Shown: positions 6,049 to 12,954, counted from the first letter of the stretch. The stretch is 17,488 bases of DNA from Candidatus Ryanbacteria bacterium RIFCSPLOWO2_12_FULL_47_9c (GCA_001821795.1 MHOB01000056.1:1-17488), one strand, 5' to 3'. Notes: a model not told the origin generated them from the letters alone. A program made the numbers and translations.

Positions 6049-6314
6049 ACTTTTATTATAACATGAAACTTTTCTTGCAAGAGCAAACGTCTTTTTATGT
6101 TTGTACCCTTGTTGTAACCACCAAGTGTGCCATCCGAGCGAATAACTCTGTGGCATGGGATTTTGTAGTCGTTGTTTTTATGTAAAATACTTCCTACAGC
6201 GCGATAGGCCATGGGCCTCCCCGCCCGGCGCGCAACTTCTTTATACGTCAAAACACCGCCCATCGGTATCGCGCGAACTACGGCATAAACTTTTTGGCTG
6301 AATAAAGATATCAC
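6045..6314 (-). CDS. MGMT/Ada-family cysteine alkyltransferase, minimal C-terminal domain
   Basis: An 89-aa protein covering only the DNA-binding/active-site domain of O6-alkylguanine-DNA alkyltransferase. Visible are GGVLTYKEVARRAGRP (helix-turn-helix entry), AYRAVGSIL with the arginine-finger Arg38, and the active-site PCHRV with Cys54, then LGGYNKG. The cysteine is kept, unlike alkyltransferase-like ATL proteins that carry Trp. The N-terminal domain of full MGMT (about 80 aa) is absent, as in many short family members. GTG 6314 is chosen because a Shine-Dalgarno-like GGAG lies 8 bases upstream. The longer frame to 6443 would overlap the upstream gene and its hairpin. Its stop overlaps the start of the 54-aa gene. 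It repairs, or at least recognises, alkylated guanine in DNA. Confidence 0.82.
   Translation of the reverse strand: MISLFSQKVYAVVRAIPMGGVLTYKEVARRAGRPMAYRAVGSILHKNNDYKIPCHRVIRSDGTLGGYNKGTNIKRRLLLQEKFHVIIKV
6055..6063 (-). promoter_or_regulatory. Extended -10 promoter of the 54-aa gene
   Basis: TGT followed by TATAAT (6055-6060) on the minus strand is a perfect extended -10, 6 bases before ATG 6048. No good -35 lies 17 bp upstream. It lies within the 3' end of the MGMT gene. Confidence 0.5.
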
Positions 6315-6362
6315 TTTAAGAACTCCGGTTCTTGCGCAAAGTAGGATTCGACAGCTGCTTTG

Positions 6363-6398
6363 AGCTCCTTGAAAATTTGACGGCAAATTTTCAGAGCT
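6363..6398. terminator. Strong hairpin at the end of the PsbP-like gene
   Basis: A 10-bp perfect stem (TGAAAATTTG, 6370-6379, with CAAATTTTCA, 6384-6393) around ACGG is extended after a 2-base bulge by AGCTC/GAGCT (6363-6367 and 6394-6398). It begins at the TAG stop of the minus-strand PsbP-like gene (6397-6399). There is no U-run after it, so it may be a weak terminator, an RNA-processing stem or a stabiliser between that gene and MGMT. Confidence 0.45.
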
Positions 6399-7050
6399 AT
6401 CTAATGAATTGAAAAGTGGAAAGTATTCCCCGTGTAATCTCATAATTCTTTTTTGCTTCTGTAGTATAACTATCCGTTTCGTTTGATTTTATTACATTCG
6501 CCTGGTAACCCAAACTTAAAACAAAAAGCTGATCGCCACGCTCGACATAAAAATCTACTGTCGTATTGCCCGGTGCATCAAATCCAACGATAGCTTTTTC
6601 AAAAGCGGGCTCACTGCCTGCGGTAGTTTTCTTGACACTTACATTAATGCCGGTTGCGGAAGTTTCATTGCCTTCGAGCTGTTCTCGTGCGGCTAAAGCT
6701 TTCACGTATGTTTCTAAATCTTTAAAATTGGCAGGTTTATTTTGAATATCAATATTAAGATACCTAGCAAAAGCAGTCGGCGCATTTGATATATCTTCTG
6801 GAAGATTTGCAGGATATTTTATTTCAAACCCATTTTTTTCATTTCGATACGTCTTCCAATTTGAAGTATCAACTGTGCTGGGCGCAGCTTTCTTATGCAA
6901 CCGCACAGAGTAATAAATATCATCGCCAGTAAAACTGTACTCCTGCTCAATAGAGAATCTCTGTACCGCGCCCCAAACCACAATAAAAACCATTATGATA
7001 ATAGCTATCGTCCAGTCAATCCAATGCTCAAGAAATACTTTTTTGTTCAT
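6397..7050 (-). CDS. Membrane-anchored PsbP-like extracytoplasmic protein
   Basis: A 217-aa protein with one N-terminal membrane segment (about 10-31, WIDWTIAIIIMVFIVVWGAV). The outer domain begins with NWKTYRNEKNGFEIKYPANL, the 'W-x-Y-x-N-x-x-x-GF-x-x-x-YP' opening typical of PsbP-like domains common on CPR cell surfaces. A second, divergent copy of this type is encoded at 8177-8818. ATG 7050 is preferred to TTG 7068 because an extended -10 (TGC GATAAT) ends 6 bases upstream. No lipobox is seen. The role is unknown; such domains are thought to bind ligands or partners in the envelope. Confidence 0.7.
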   Translation of the reverse strand: MNKKVFLEHWIDWTIAIIIMVFIVVWGAVQRFSIEQEYSFTGDDIYYSVRLHKKAAPSTVDTSNWKTYRNEKNGFEIKYPANLPEDISNAPTAFARYLNIDIQNKPANFKDLETYVKALAAREQLEGNETSATGINVSVKKTTAGSEPAFEKAIVGFDAPGNTTVDFYVERGDQLFVLSLGYQANVIKSNETDSYTTEAKKNYEITRGILSTFQFIR

Positions 7051-7056
7051 GTGTTT

Positions 7057-7065
7057 ATTATCGCA
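7057..7065 (-). promoter_or_regulatory. Extended -10 promoter of the PsbP-like gene
   Basis: TGC-GATAAT on the minus strand (hexamer 7057-7062) lies 6 bases before ATG 7050. No convincing -35 is present. This predicts a leaderless transcript. Confidence 0.45.
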
Positions 7066-7123
7066 CAAAATGCTCGAACCAAAAAATCCCTATGGATAAG
7101 AATATCCTTGCGACTTCCGCGAA

Positions 7124-7267
7124 TCAGCGACTAGCGGTTTTCATGTGTTTAAATATCTCGATCTGCCGTAGGCGGCGGGCGGCTTCTTTTTTGGTTTTAT
7201 AGCGCCCGAAAACCCTGCCAGTTGTCTCCGACTTTACAACGTATAGGCCTTTTTCTTTAATGATCAT
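7124..7267 (-). CDS. Tiny basic protein (47 aa) with KSETTGR-FGRYKTKKEA core
   Basis: This short ORF encodes MIIKEKGLYVVKSETTGR and then VFGRYKTKKEAARRLRQIEI before a short tail. The form (beta hairpin, then a helix with alternating Arg/Lys and Glu) looks like small conserved proteins I recall from CPR genomes, but I cannot name a family. It overlaps the upstream 38-aa gene by 11 bases, with ATG inside that gene's last codons. Composition (basic, no Cys) would suit nucleic-acid or ribosome binding; this is inference. Confidence 0.6.
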   Translation of the reverse strand: MIIKEKGLYVVKSETTGRVFGRYKTKKEAARRLRQIEIFKHMKTASR

Positions 7268-7373
7268 TTCTTTTCAACTCAAGGCACACAGAATTGATGC
7301 AGTATCTTTTGCCGCCTTCGCGCGCGACCTTGCGCAGTTCCGGTGAAAGTTCTTCGTCCTTTTTCATTGGCAT
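7257..7373 (-). CDS. Tiny protein (38 aa) overlapping the 47-aa gene
   Basis: The ORF encodes MPMKKDEELSPELRKVAREG and then GKRYCINSVCLELKRNDH. It carries two cysteines (29 and 34 in YCINSVCLEL), which could bind metal or form a disulfide. A Shine-Dalgarno GGGAG lies about 10 bases before ATG 7373; the next in-frame ATG (7367) is also possible. Its stop TAA lies 8 bases inside the start of the 47-aa gene, so the two are likely coupled. Function unknown. Confidence rests on the SD, the coupling and protein-like composition. Confidence 0.5.
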   Translation of the reverse strand: MPMKKDEELSPELRKVAREGGKRYCINSVCLELKRNDH

Positions 7374-7442
7374 ATTATTTTTCTCCCGACGATTTTAATA
7401 ACTCGTAAAACCGCGATTTGAGTTTTGTAAGAAATTTTCTGT

Positions 7443-8147
7443 TTAAAAACTTATTCCCTGCAGACGGCCGCCTTGAGTATCTTTGTCGTATTGCGCTCCG
7501 ATTAATTTGGTTTCTTCTTCGTGTGTGTTAGTTGCTACATCGTATGTTTGGTCAAACTCTTCGCAGGTCTTATATTCTGGAAGCGATAAAAGTTTCTGAA
7601 ATAAAATATTAGCTCTTTCAACTTCAATTTTGGCGTGCCCTTCCTCATGAACTTTGAGCGCGGCAATAAATGTATTCCATGCCGCCGCAATCCCAGAAGA
7701 AACACTCGGCAATGAAGTCAAACGAGGATAGGTATAAATCAAGGAAAGATCAAATTTATCCATTACCGTTTCGCATTTGTCCGCAAGCTGTCTTCGCTTA
7801 AAATTGATATTTATTTCAGCGGTGGTTGCCCCATTGTGCCCTTCAAGAAACGTTCCTTTTCGCGCCTGCGTCATGTTTGCTTTAATTTCATCTTTCGTTA
7901 AGCCACTAACATCATAATAAGTTATAGCGTACGAAATGGCGGGTTTAGTTACTTGAGTAATGTTAGGAGCTTGAGCAGATGGGACATCTGTTTTCTCAGT
8001 TTGAGGTTGAGTTTTATTTTCTGCAGTTGACACGCCGGAATCTTTTTTAAACATAGAGTTCAATCCTCCTCCCACTAAAACAAACATCACTCCTGTGGCA
8101 AAAATAATCAAAGGCAAAAGAATAAATCCGATAATAATTTTTTTCAT
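7443..8147 (-). CDS. DUF922-like membrane-anchored putative Zn-protease
   Basis: A 234-aa protein with an N-terminal membrane segment (3-28), a Thr/Gln/Lys-rich linker to about residue 70, and then a domain starting ISYAITYYDVSG. HEEGH at 167-171 is an HExxH zinc-protease motif in the helix AALKVHEEGHAKIEVERAN. This matches the DUF922 / 'predicted secreted Zn-dependent protease' pattern (beta-rich start, Trp before an HExGH helix, and a late conserved Cys). It would act outside the membrane. It is the last gene of the six-gene envelope cluster, 29 bases after the PsbP-like gene. Activity and substrates are unproven. Confidence 0.75.
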   Translation of the reverse strand: MKKIIIGFILLPLIIFATGVMFVLVGGGLNSMFKKDSGVSTAENKTQPQTEKTDVPSAQAPNITQVTKPAISYAITYYDVSGLTKDEIKANMTQARKGTFLEGHNGATTAEININFKRRQLADKCETVMDKFDLSLIYTYPRLTSLPSVSSGIAAAWNTFIAALKVHEEGHAKIEVERANILFQKLLSLPEYKTCEEFDQTYDVATNTHEEETKLIGAQYDKDTQGGRLQGISF

Positions 8148-8176
8148 AAATTTTTTAATTATTAAACTGATGAGTA

Positions 8177-8818
8177 TTATTGAAGCTCAATGGGTTTAAA
8201 AGAATTAATGATTGTTTGAGTAATTGGGCGCATTGCATTAAATGTGGCAGGAGTGGCGGCTCCTCGCTTAATGAACATAATGCCGCCAGTTATCATTTCC
8301 CCCCGTTCTTCAAATCGGTATGAAATGTCATTTAAAATAAATTCTCCGCTGGCAGTAAATTTAACGGAATAATCGCCAATGATTTCACTCTTAAAGTCAG
8401 AAAGTTTCGTGCCGTCTTTTCCAACTGCGAGTGACTGTCTGTAAGATAGAACAGATGCCAGAACCTCCTCGGGACTCCTAATTGACGGGTCTACTGTCCA
8501 AAGGATACGCACAAACGCGGCTCCGCTCGGCTCAACAATTCTTATGTCTTCCCCCGCTGCACCGTTTAATTGGTCCCACACTTTCCATGCCGGCGGATGT
8601 CGCAGTGTATATCCTGCATAAAAATTGCTATATGTTTGCCAATCAATGGCGCTTACTGTATCTTCCGAATTATTCGTCGTGTCATTCGGTGTGCTAAGAG
8701 TATTTTGTTCGTTGCGATAATTAATCTCAAAAACAGATGATTTGACTGCTATGAGCAAAGTGATGATAATTAAGAAAAGCAAAATGCCGCCTAATAAAAA
8801 ATACTTTTTGGCAATCAT
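8177..8818 (-). CDS. Membrane-anchored PsbP-like protein, second copy
   Basis: A 213-aa protein with a membrane anchor at about 6-25 (YFLLGGILLFLIIITLLIAV), an Asn/Thr linker, and an outer domain opening IDWQTYSNFYAGYTLRHPPA. This is the same W-x-Y...GY-x-x-x-HP opening as the protein at 6397-7050. It ends in a helix with NSFKPIELQ. The two proteins share architecture but little overall sequence. Its start overlaps the FecR-like gene stop by 4 bases (ATGA), so both are made together. It probably sits on the outer face of the cytoplasmic membrane. Confidence 0.7.
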   Translation of the reverse strand: MIAKKYFLLGGILLFLIIITLLIAVKSSVFEINYRNEQNTLSTPNDTTNNSEDTVSAIDWQTYSNFYAGYTLRHPPAWKVWDQLNGAAGEDIRIVEPSGAAFVRILWTVDPSIRSPEEVLASVLSYRQSLAVGKDGTKLSDFKSEIIGDYSVKFTASGEFILNDISYRFEERGEMITGGIMFIKRGAATPATFNAMRPITQTIINSFKPIELQ

Positions 8819-10461
8819 GGTGTTGGTTGTTTTTTAATCATTCTCATCAGCATATCTTTTTTGAGGTAGGCGAAATAGCCGACAGCCACAATGGCAATAA
8901 CAAGTATAATCCAAAGCCATGTGCCTATTTTTGATTTACCAAATTCTGGTGAAAGCAAAAGAACGATATTTGGAGTTCCATTTTCAAAAGCCTCAAGCAT
9001 CATCGTCTTGCCGGTATAAGCATGGGTCACGGAAACTGCTCCCTCCCAGACACCAACAAGTATATAGCCTCGTGTTGGATTGTATGCCACCCAAAAGCGG
9101 GTTTTATTGGACTTAACTGTTCCCAGTGGCGTTTCAACTACAAAAGACGAATCTAAGGGATCATTTGGCCTTTGTATTTCAACAGCGCCTCCGGAAAGCT
9201 CCAGCGCATTCAAACTTTTTATACTAACTTGACTATCCGGGTGGAGTACAAAAGGCGTATCATTAAGGACACCTATCTGCCTGGCACCCGGTTTCGTTAC
9301 GAACTTTATATTCTCCCAATTAACAGTCTGTTGTTTTTTTTGATTTTCATCGGTTGAAGTTGTTTTGGGGGTCGGAGAGTCTCCGCCCAGCAAAATCAGC
9401 GAGACTGATTGACCGCTAGCGGTGACCACAATAGGCACAGTGTAGTTGAATTGTGACTCGAAAAGTGACAGCATCTCTCCCCTTTTCTTATGATATTCTT
9501 CAAAACTTAAACCGATTGGATCAACGATGGGCAAGCTAAAATGACCTTTTTGTCTATATTCTTCGCTAAGAAGATATTTTTCTTGTTCGCCGCCAGGGAC
9601 CGGATACAGTGTCGCACCTCTGATTAATGTTTCTTCGGAATTAAGCCACAAAGAAGGGCTAATCTCTAAGATGCCTTTGGGATCCTGACGCGCCACAACC
9701 TTAAGCGGCTCCTTTGCCGTATCTGCTAAAGGCATATCGCGAAGTTCAACCTCTATTGGTTTGCCGTCTATCTTACCCACAATTACTGTTGCGGGCCTCT
9801 CGCTTTTAATAAAATCGTCTATAATTTTTTGCTGTTCATCGGGCTGTTTGTTTAGAAAATCTTCTGGTTTATTTTCGGTAATCTTGTCTAAAAACGTGAC
9901 AAAAATCGGTTCAAAGCCAGCAGATAATGTAATAAAAAAATTATCAATTTTATTCGTCCAATCTACAATTGTTTGGGGAGCTTGTTCTGTTGATTGTTCG
10001 GCCGGCTGTTCCGGCGGTTTTGTGGTTGTGTGCTGCGGCGTAGTCGGAGGAAGTGTCTTTGGAGAAGTTTGCGGCTGAGCTGGCGGAGGAATTGTTGTTT
10101 GAGGCGGGCTTTCCGGTTGTGTAGGACTTACATCCACCACGGGCAGATCCTGATCGGATGACTGATCATATGGCCATACCCCCAAACACTTTCTTTGCCG
10201 ATCAACCGTCGCATCCTCGCACGAGTTTGCTTCAAGGTTGCAAGCCAGTTTGCAATCATAATTTTCGCCGCAGGACGCATTGCAAATTTTATTGTCCTCT
10301 ATGCACTTTGAGCGGCTGGCGTTATATTCATTTTGGCAAGCGTCTATGTCAGTCTGCGCGTTGGTGTTTGGTACGATAAAAAAAACAGTGGCAACTAACA
10401 AAACGGTGGAGATAGCCACGGACATCACAAGTATTGTTTTGAGCCGAAAAATTATTTTCAT
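8815..10461 (-). CDS. Large FecR-domain surface protein with Cys-rich head and C-terminal anchor
   Basis: A 548-aa protein. A signal peptide with a hydrophobic core at 11-30 is followed by a likely cleavage site near NAQ. A Cys-rich head has eight cysteines at 42, 53, 60, 64, 70, 74, 81 and 92, probably four disulfides. A Pro/Thr/Gln linker spans about 105-165. A mixed domain with a glycine-rich loop (VTASGQSVSLILLGGDSP) follows, then a FecR-like beta domain near 420-500 (FVVETPLGTVKSNKTRFWVA, VGVWEGAVSVTH). A membrane anchor lies at about 514-533 with a short basic tail. Here FecR-like means an extracytoplasmic beta-helix seen widely in CPR; no TonB system is expected. Start and stop are coupled to neighbours (13-base gap upstream, ATGA downstream). 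The largest gene of the cluster and the likely core of any complex. Confidence 0.72.
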   Translation of the reverse strand: MKIIFRLKTILVMSVAISTVLLVATVFFIVPNTNAQTDIDACQNEYNASRSKCIEDNKICNASCGENYDCKLACNLEANSCEDATVDRQRKCLGVWPYDQSSDQDLPVVDVSPTQPESPPQTTIPPPAQPQTSPKTLPPTTPQHTTTKPPEQPAEQSTEQAPQTIVDWTNKIDNFFITLSAGFEPIFVTFLDKITENKPEDFLNKQPDEQQKIIDDFIKSERPATVIVGKIDGKPIEVELRDMPLADTAKEPLKVVARQDPKGILEISPSLWLNSEETLIRGATLYPVPGGEQEKYLLSEEYRQKGHFSLPIVDPIGLSFEEYHKKRGEMLSLFESQFNYTVPIVVTASGQSVSLILLGGDSPTPKTTSTDENQKKQQTVNWENIKFVTKPGARQIGVLNDTPFVLHPDSQVSIKSLNALELSGGAVEIQRPNDPLDSSFVVETPLGTVKSNKTRFWVAYNPTRGYILVGVWEGAVSVTHAYTGKTMMLEAFENGTPNIVLLLSPEFGKSKIGTWLWIILVIAIVAVGYFAYLKKDMLMRMIKKQPTP

Positions 10462-10474
10462 AATATCAAACTAT

Positions 10475-11233
10475 TTACTTAGGCTTTTCAAAAACTGTAA
10501 ATAGAACATAGTAATCAATGGCAAAATTCATATCGGCGTATTCCACTGTGCCAAGCTCTGGATTCTCGCGCGTAAAAAGCAGTGGGTAACCGTCATAGCT
10601 ATAAAATGGTCTGCCGGCTTCTTCTTTGCCTAACGGAGAAATTTTTTTCCAAGTAGCATCCATAATGCTCGTATGAATGTTATCCGCACGCTGCTCAAAC
10701 TCGTTGAAAGTATTGATGTCAAATTTATAGGCAACACCAACGGAAGAAAACGCCTCCTTGTCGTCATACTTATAAACCATGCCGCACGTCAGGGAATCTA
10801 CCCTATACCCTTTTTCATTCTTTGGCATTCGGCTTCCCACATAAAGAGGGGGAATCGGAACCCCTTTGGCTTTTTCATACGTATCTTTTTTTATGTATGT
10901 AAAGGGCGCCGGCGGGAGAGCGGCTGACTGCTCGCGACAGTATTTTGACATCCATTCGGGATCGTCTTTGGTAATAGAAGTTTTAATACTGGGCGGTGCG
11001 ACAACTTGTGCCCCGGGCGATGAAAAAGCGGTTTGCATATAATCAATTGCCTTCCGGAGCGCATGGTAATCTGTCACCACGGAATAGATAACAAAAGCTG
11101 CAACCAGAACCAAAGCCCATCCCGCAAGCGGCATCTTGAGCAAAGCAATGCCGGATTTTATTGAATTCCACAAATTCTTAAGAGCTCGAAATACCCGAAA
11201 AACAGATTTTATTTTATCAAAAAGTTTTTTCAT
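10475..11233 (-). CDS. Membrane-anchored extracytoplasmic protein of unknown function
   Basis: A 252-aa protein. The basic cytoplasmic start (about 1-35) is followed by one membrane segment (about 38-53, AGWALVLVAAFVIYSVV) and a roughly 195-aa outer domain. That domain has two cysteines (in KYCREQ and LTCGMVYK) that could form a disulfide, and many aromatic residues (FYSYDGYPLLFTRENP). I recognise no family. It lies 13 bases upstream of the FecR-like gene in the same run and 17 bases downstream of the PepSY-like gene, so cotranscription is likely. ATG 11233 is the only sensible start. Confidence 0.7.
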   Translation of the reverse strand: MKKLFDKIKSVFRVFRALKNLWNSIKSGIALLKMPLAGWALVLVAAFVIYSVVTDYHALRKAIDYMQTAFSSPGAQVVAPPSIKTSITKDDPEWMSKYCREQSAALPPAPFTYIKKDTYEKAKGVPIPPLYVGSRMPKNEKGYRVDSLTCGMVYKYDDKEAFSSVGVAYKFDINTFNEFEQRADNIHTSIMDATWKKISPLGKEEAGRPFYSYDGYPLLFTRENPELGTVEYADMNFAIDYYVLFTVFEKPK

Positions 11234-11250
11234 ATTTATTTATTATATCA

Positions 11251-11592
11251 TCATTCAAATTCTCTTAAAACGGCGCCTGCTTTTTTATCCACACGATACC
11301 AATTGAACGTCGCGGTATGCGATTCGCCGCTTTGTACGACTATCTCATACACTTGCACGCTCCATGAATCGCCGCGGTCTTCAATGTTGAACGAAGCGCT
11401 TTTTCTGTTCGCTTCAAGCTCCGCAATAAACTCTTGGACTTCTGGCATAGCTTGGACTTTTTCCAGTGCCTCTTGCTTCGTTATATCGTCCGCCGGAGCA
11501 GGCAACAAATATATATAATAAATCAGGGCGGCAACGACCACAATCGCAACCAAACCGCCACCCACCATAACTATCTTTTTTGATACGTTCAT
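11251..11592 (-). CDS. Small membrane-anchored PepSY-like protein
   Basis: A 113-aa protein using ATG 11592, which overlaps the preceding stop (ATGA). The longer frame to 11652 would overlap the upstream gene by 64 bases and is rejected. One membrane segment (about 6-28) is followed by an outer domain, ITKQEALEKVQAMPEVQEFI, and then a beta-rich part (SWSVQVYEIV, FNWYRVDKKAGAVL). The helix followed by strands, with 'EAL..V...PEV..F' and 'W.V.VYE', resembles PepSY-type domains that often inhibit or bind peptidases. That would fit with the DUF922 HExxH protein downstream, but it is inference. Confidence 0.65.
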   Translation of the reverse strand: MNVSKKIVMVGGGLVAIVVVAALIYYIYLLPAPADDITKQEALEKVQAMPEVQEFIAELEANRKSASFNIEDRGDSWSVQVYEIVVQSGESHTATFNWYRVDKKAGAVLREFE

Positions 11593-12089
11593 TGAAGTAA
11601 AAAATATAAAACTGGAGAAAACAAAATATAATACCCGACCCCAATTTTCCACAGCGTTTTTATCTGCTCCGGAATATCAACGTCCATACCCTCTTTAATA
11701 TTTCGATATCTCACGTAATCTTTAAAGCTGTCCGAAGACGGCCACCAAAAAATCTGATCAAATATTGCTCCGATAATAAACCATGCGCCAATCATATTAA
11801 TGAGGCCGAGAAATAGATATTTCCAATACTTACTGTAGTCAAAATTTACGGAAGCGACGGGAAGATAAAAAGCAATATAACCAAATATGACAAACCCGAT
11901 TGAAAAAAGACAAAACAACCAAAGCGTGTAGCCGATTTTGTAATAGCGCGGGTATTCTTTTGCGGCCACTCGCGCTTTAGTCGCATCGTCAATCGCCCGA
12001 AGCCTGAATATCCTTTTGAGAACCGCCGGCGCCTTCTTTATTAACTCCGGCACAAGTACCCCGATAACAGAATAATGCAAAAAACTCAT
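11589..12089 (-). CDS. Integral membrane protein, first gene of the envelope cluster
   Basis: A 166-aa protein with about three membrane segments (near 53-78, 89-113 and 148-165). A cytoplasmic basic stretch (KKAPAVLKRIFRLRAIDDAT) precedes the first, and an acidic loop (YRNIKEGMDVDIPEQ) sits before the last. No family recognised. ATG 12089 has a Shine-Dalgarno-like AGGAAAG about 5 bases upstream, just after the truncated DedA fragment. It is coupled to the PepSY-like gene by a 4-base overlap. Confidence 0.7.
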   Translation of the reverse strand: MSFLHYSVIGVLVPELIKKAPAVLKRIFRLRAIDDATKARVAAKEYPRYYKIGYTLWLFCLFSIGFVIFGYIAFYLPVASVNFDYSKYWKYLFLGLINMIGAWFIIGAIFDQIFWWPSSDSFKDYVRYRNIKEGMDVDIPEQIKTLWKIGVGYYILFSPVLYFLLQ

Positions 12090-12098
12090 GTGACTTTC

Positions 12099-12287
12099 CT
12101 ATAAATATATGAATTTTTCCTGGCTCGCCGGAATAGCCACCGGAAAGATGGATCGCAATAATTCTTCCCCGTACCTCCTTGATAGAAAATAGCCAAGATT
12201 GTCTCCTGTGATATTTCCAAAAAGTGCGACCACAAATAACCTATCAATGTTTTTATTTAAACCTTTTTCTAGAAGCTTTCTCTGCAA
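12099..12287 (-). pseudogene. Fragment of a DedA/VTT-domain membrane protein
   Basis: This 62-codon ORF contains VVALFGNITGDNLGYFLSRR YGEELL, close to the conserved DedA core (G-x-x-x-G-D-x-x-GY-x-x-G-RR-x-G). The family is usually about 200 aa and has several more membrane segments on both sides. Here the fragment ends at TAG 12 bases before the next gene, and its upstream part overlaps the 41-aa gene in another frame. Homology begins only after about 12250. A decayed or truncated gene is the best reading; a short functional peptide is less likely. Confidence 0.5.
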
Positions 12288-12378
12288 GCATCAATCGCTT
12301 GATTTCAAGCCTCTTTTTGGTTTTATGAGAATGTTTTGATTTCTTGTGTGGTTTAATTCCTGTAGCTCTTTTTGCCAT
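12253..12378 (-). CDS. Tiny highly basic protein (41 aa)
   Basis: The ORF encodes MAKRATGIKPHKKSKHSHKT and then KKRLEIKRLMLAEKASRKRFK. About half of the residues are Lys, Arg or His, with a predicted helix in the second half, a composition like small ribosomal or nucleic-acid-binding proteins (bS21 or AURKAIP1-like sizes), although it matches none exactly. It is intact with ATG and TAA, while both flanking ORFs are fragments. No Shine-Dalgarno is seen; an AT-rich TATATT lies close upstream. Confidence 0.5.
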   Translation of the reverse strand: MAKRATGIKPHKKSKHSHKTKKRLEIKRLMLAEKASRKRFK

Positions 12379-12393
12379 ATAAATATATTGTTA

Positions 12394-12639
12394 CTAATAA
12401 TTCGACCTGGCTCCCAAACGCTGAACGAAATCCGAACTTTTTTCCGCGAAAATCCGACTGCTGACTTCTAATGCCGCGCCTGCGGCGCGGCATCCCGCCC
12501 CGTGGCTCCCCTTTTTCCCTATAGGCGTGCGAAAAATTTCCTGAAAACAAAAAATATCGGCATCTTTGTGCACCGTGATAAATTCAATGAGCGGTTCGAA
12601 TATCTTCCCCGTCCACGTATTTAAGGAAACCAATTTCAA
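12394..12639 (-). pseudogene. Truncated endonuclease/exonuclease/phosphatase (EEP) family gene
   Basis: The ORF starts KLVSLNTWTGKIFEPLIEFI and continues to DADIFCFQEIF. This is the N-terminal EEP signature: the N-x-W strand and the metal-binding Glu of FQE. A normal member has more than 220 aa with later His and Asp motifs. Here the frame stops after 81 codons and none of the later motifs exist before the next gene. The only start in frame is TTG 12639, in a TTGA overlap with the upstream gene's stop. A perfect 10-bp-arm palindrome sits in the frame just after the homologous part (12471-12493), possibly an insertion. Best read as a decayed gene. Confidence 0.6.
12471..12493. repeat. Perfect GC-rich palindrome with 10-bp arms
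   Basis: ATGCCGCGCC (12471-12480) and GGCGCGGCAT (12484-12493) pair perfectly around a 3-base loop TGC. It lies inside the truncated EEP frame, and its GC content is far above the surrounding sequence. It could be a REP-like or uptake-type repeat, or the scar of an insertion. No second copy was noticed in the window. Confidence 0.6.
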
Positions 12640-12953
12640 CGGCTCGTGTATTCAAAAATGTAAAAACCGGCCAGCACCAGAGAGGCGGCGACGGTAAGCC
12701 ATACGAGCATTGCTACCGCGTGGCGCGTGCGCGCCGCGTTTTCTTTTTTTGACAGAATGCGGACTGCAACAAATACTACTGCGAAAACAATTATCGAGAG
12801 CCAGCTTTTTGTGATCCAGTGGTGCCCCGTAAAACTTTTAAGCAAGTTTTTAAACGGCAATGATAATTCTCCGCCAATCGTAACCGCCGTTGTTGTGACA
12901 ATCGAAAGTGCTGCCGCCACTGCTGATGCATAAATTGTTTTGAGCTTGTTCAT
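12636..12953 (-). CDS. Small membrane protein (105 aa, three segments)
   Basis: Three hydrophobic segments lie near 7-28, 49-66 and 82-100, with a loop GHHWITKSWL carrying two adjacent histidines and a basic loop KKENAARTRH. No family recognised. It begins 1 base after the stop of the 157-aa membrane protein and ends in a 4-base overlap with the EEP remnant, so it is the second gene of a short operon starting at 13428. The two probably form a membrane pair. Confidence 0.65.
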   Translation of the reverse strand: MNKLKTIYASAVAAALSIVTTTAVTIGGELSLPFKNLLKSFTGHHWITKSWLSIIVFAVVFVAVRILSKKENAARTRHAVAMLVWLTVAASLVLAGFYIFEYTSR

Positions 12954-12954
12954 G

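Noticed and set aside
5884..6156. 90-aa version of the small gene starting at 6156
   Set aside because: The extension overlaps the MGMT catalytic region in another frame. ATG 6048 has both an ATGA overlap and an extended -10.
6045..6443. 132-aa version of the MGMT gene starting at 6443
   Set aside because: The first 43 residues do not look like MGMT, overlap the PsbP-like gene and run through a strong hairpin. GTG 6314 has a Shine-Dalgarno.
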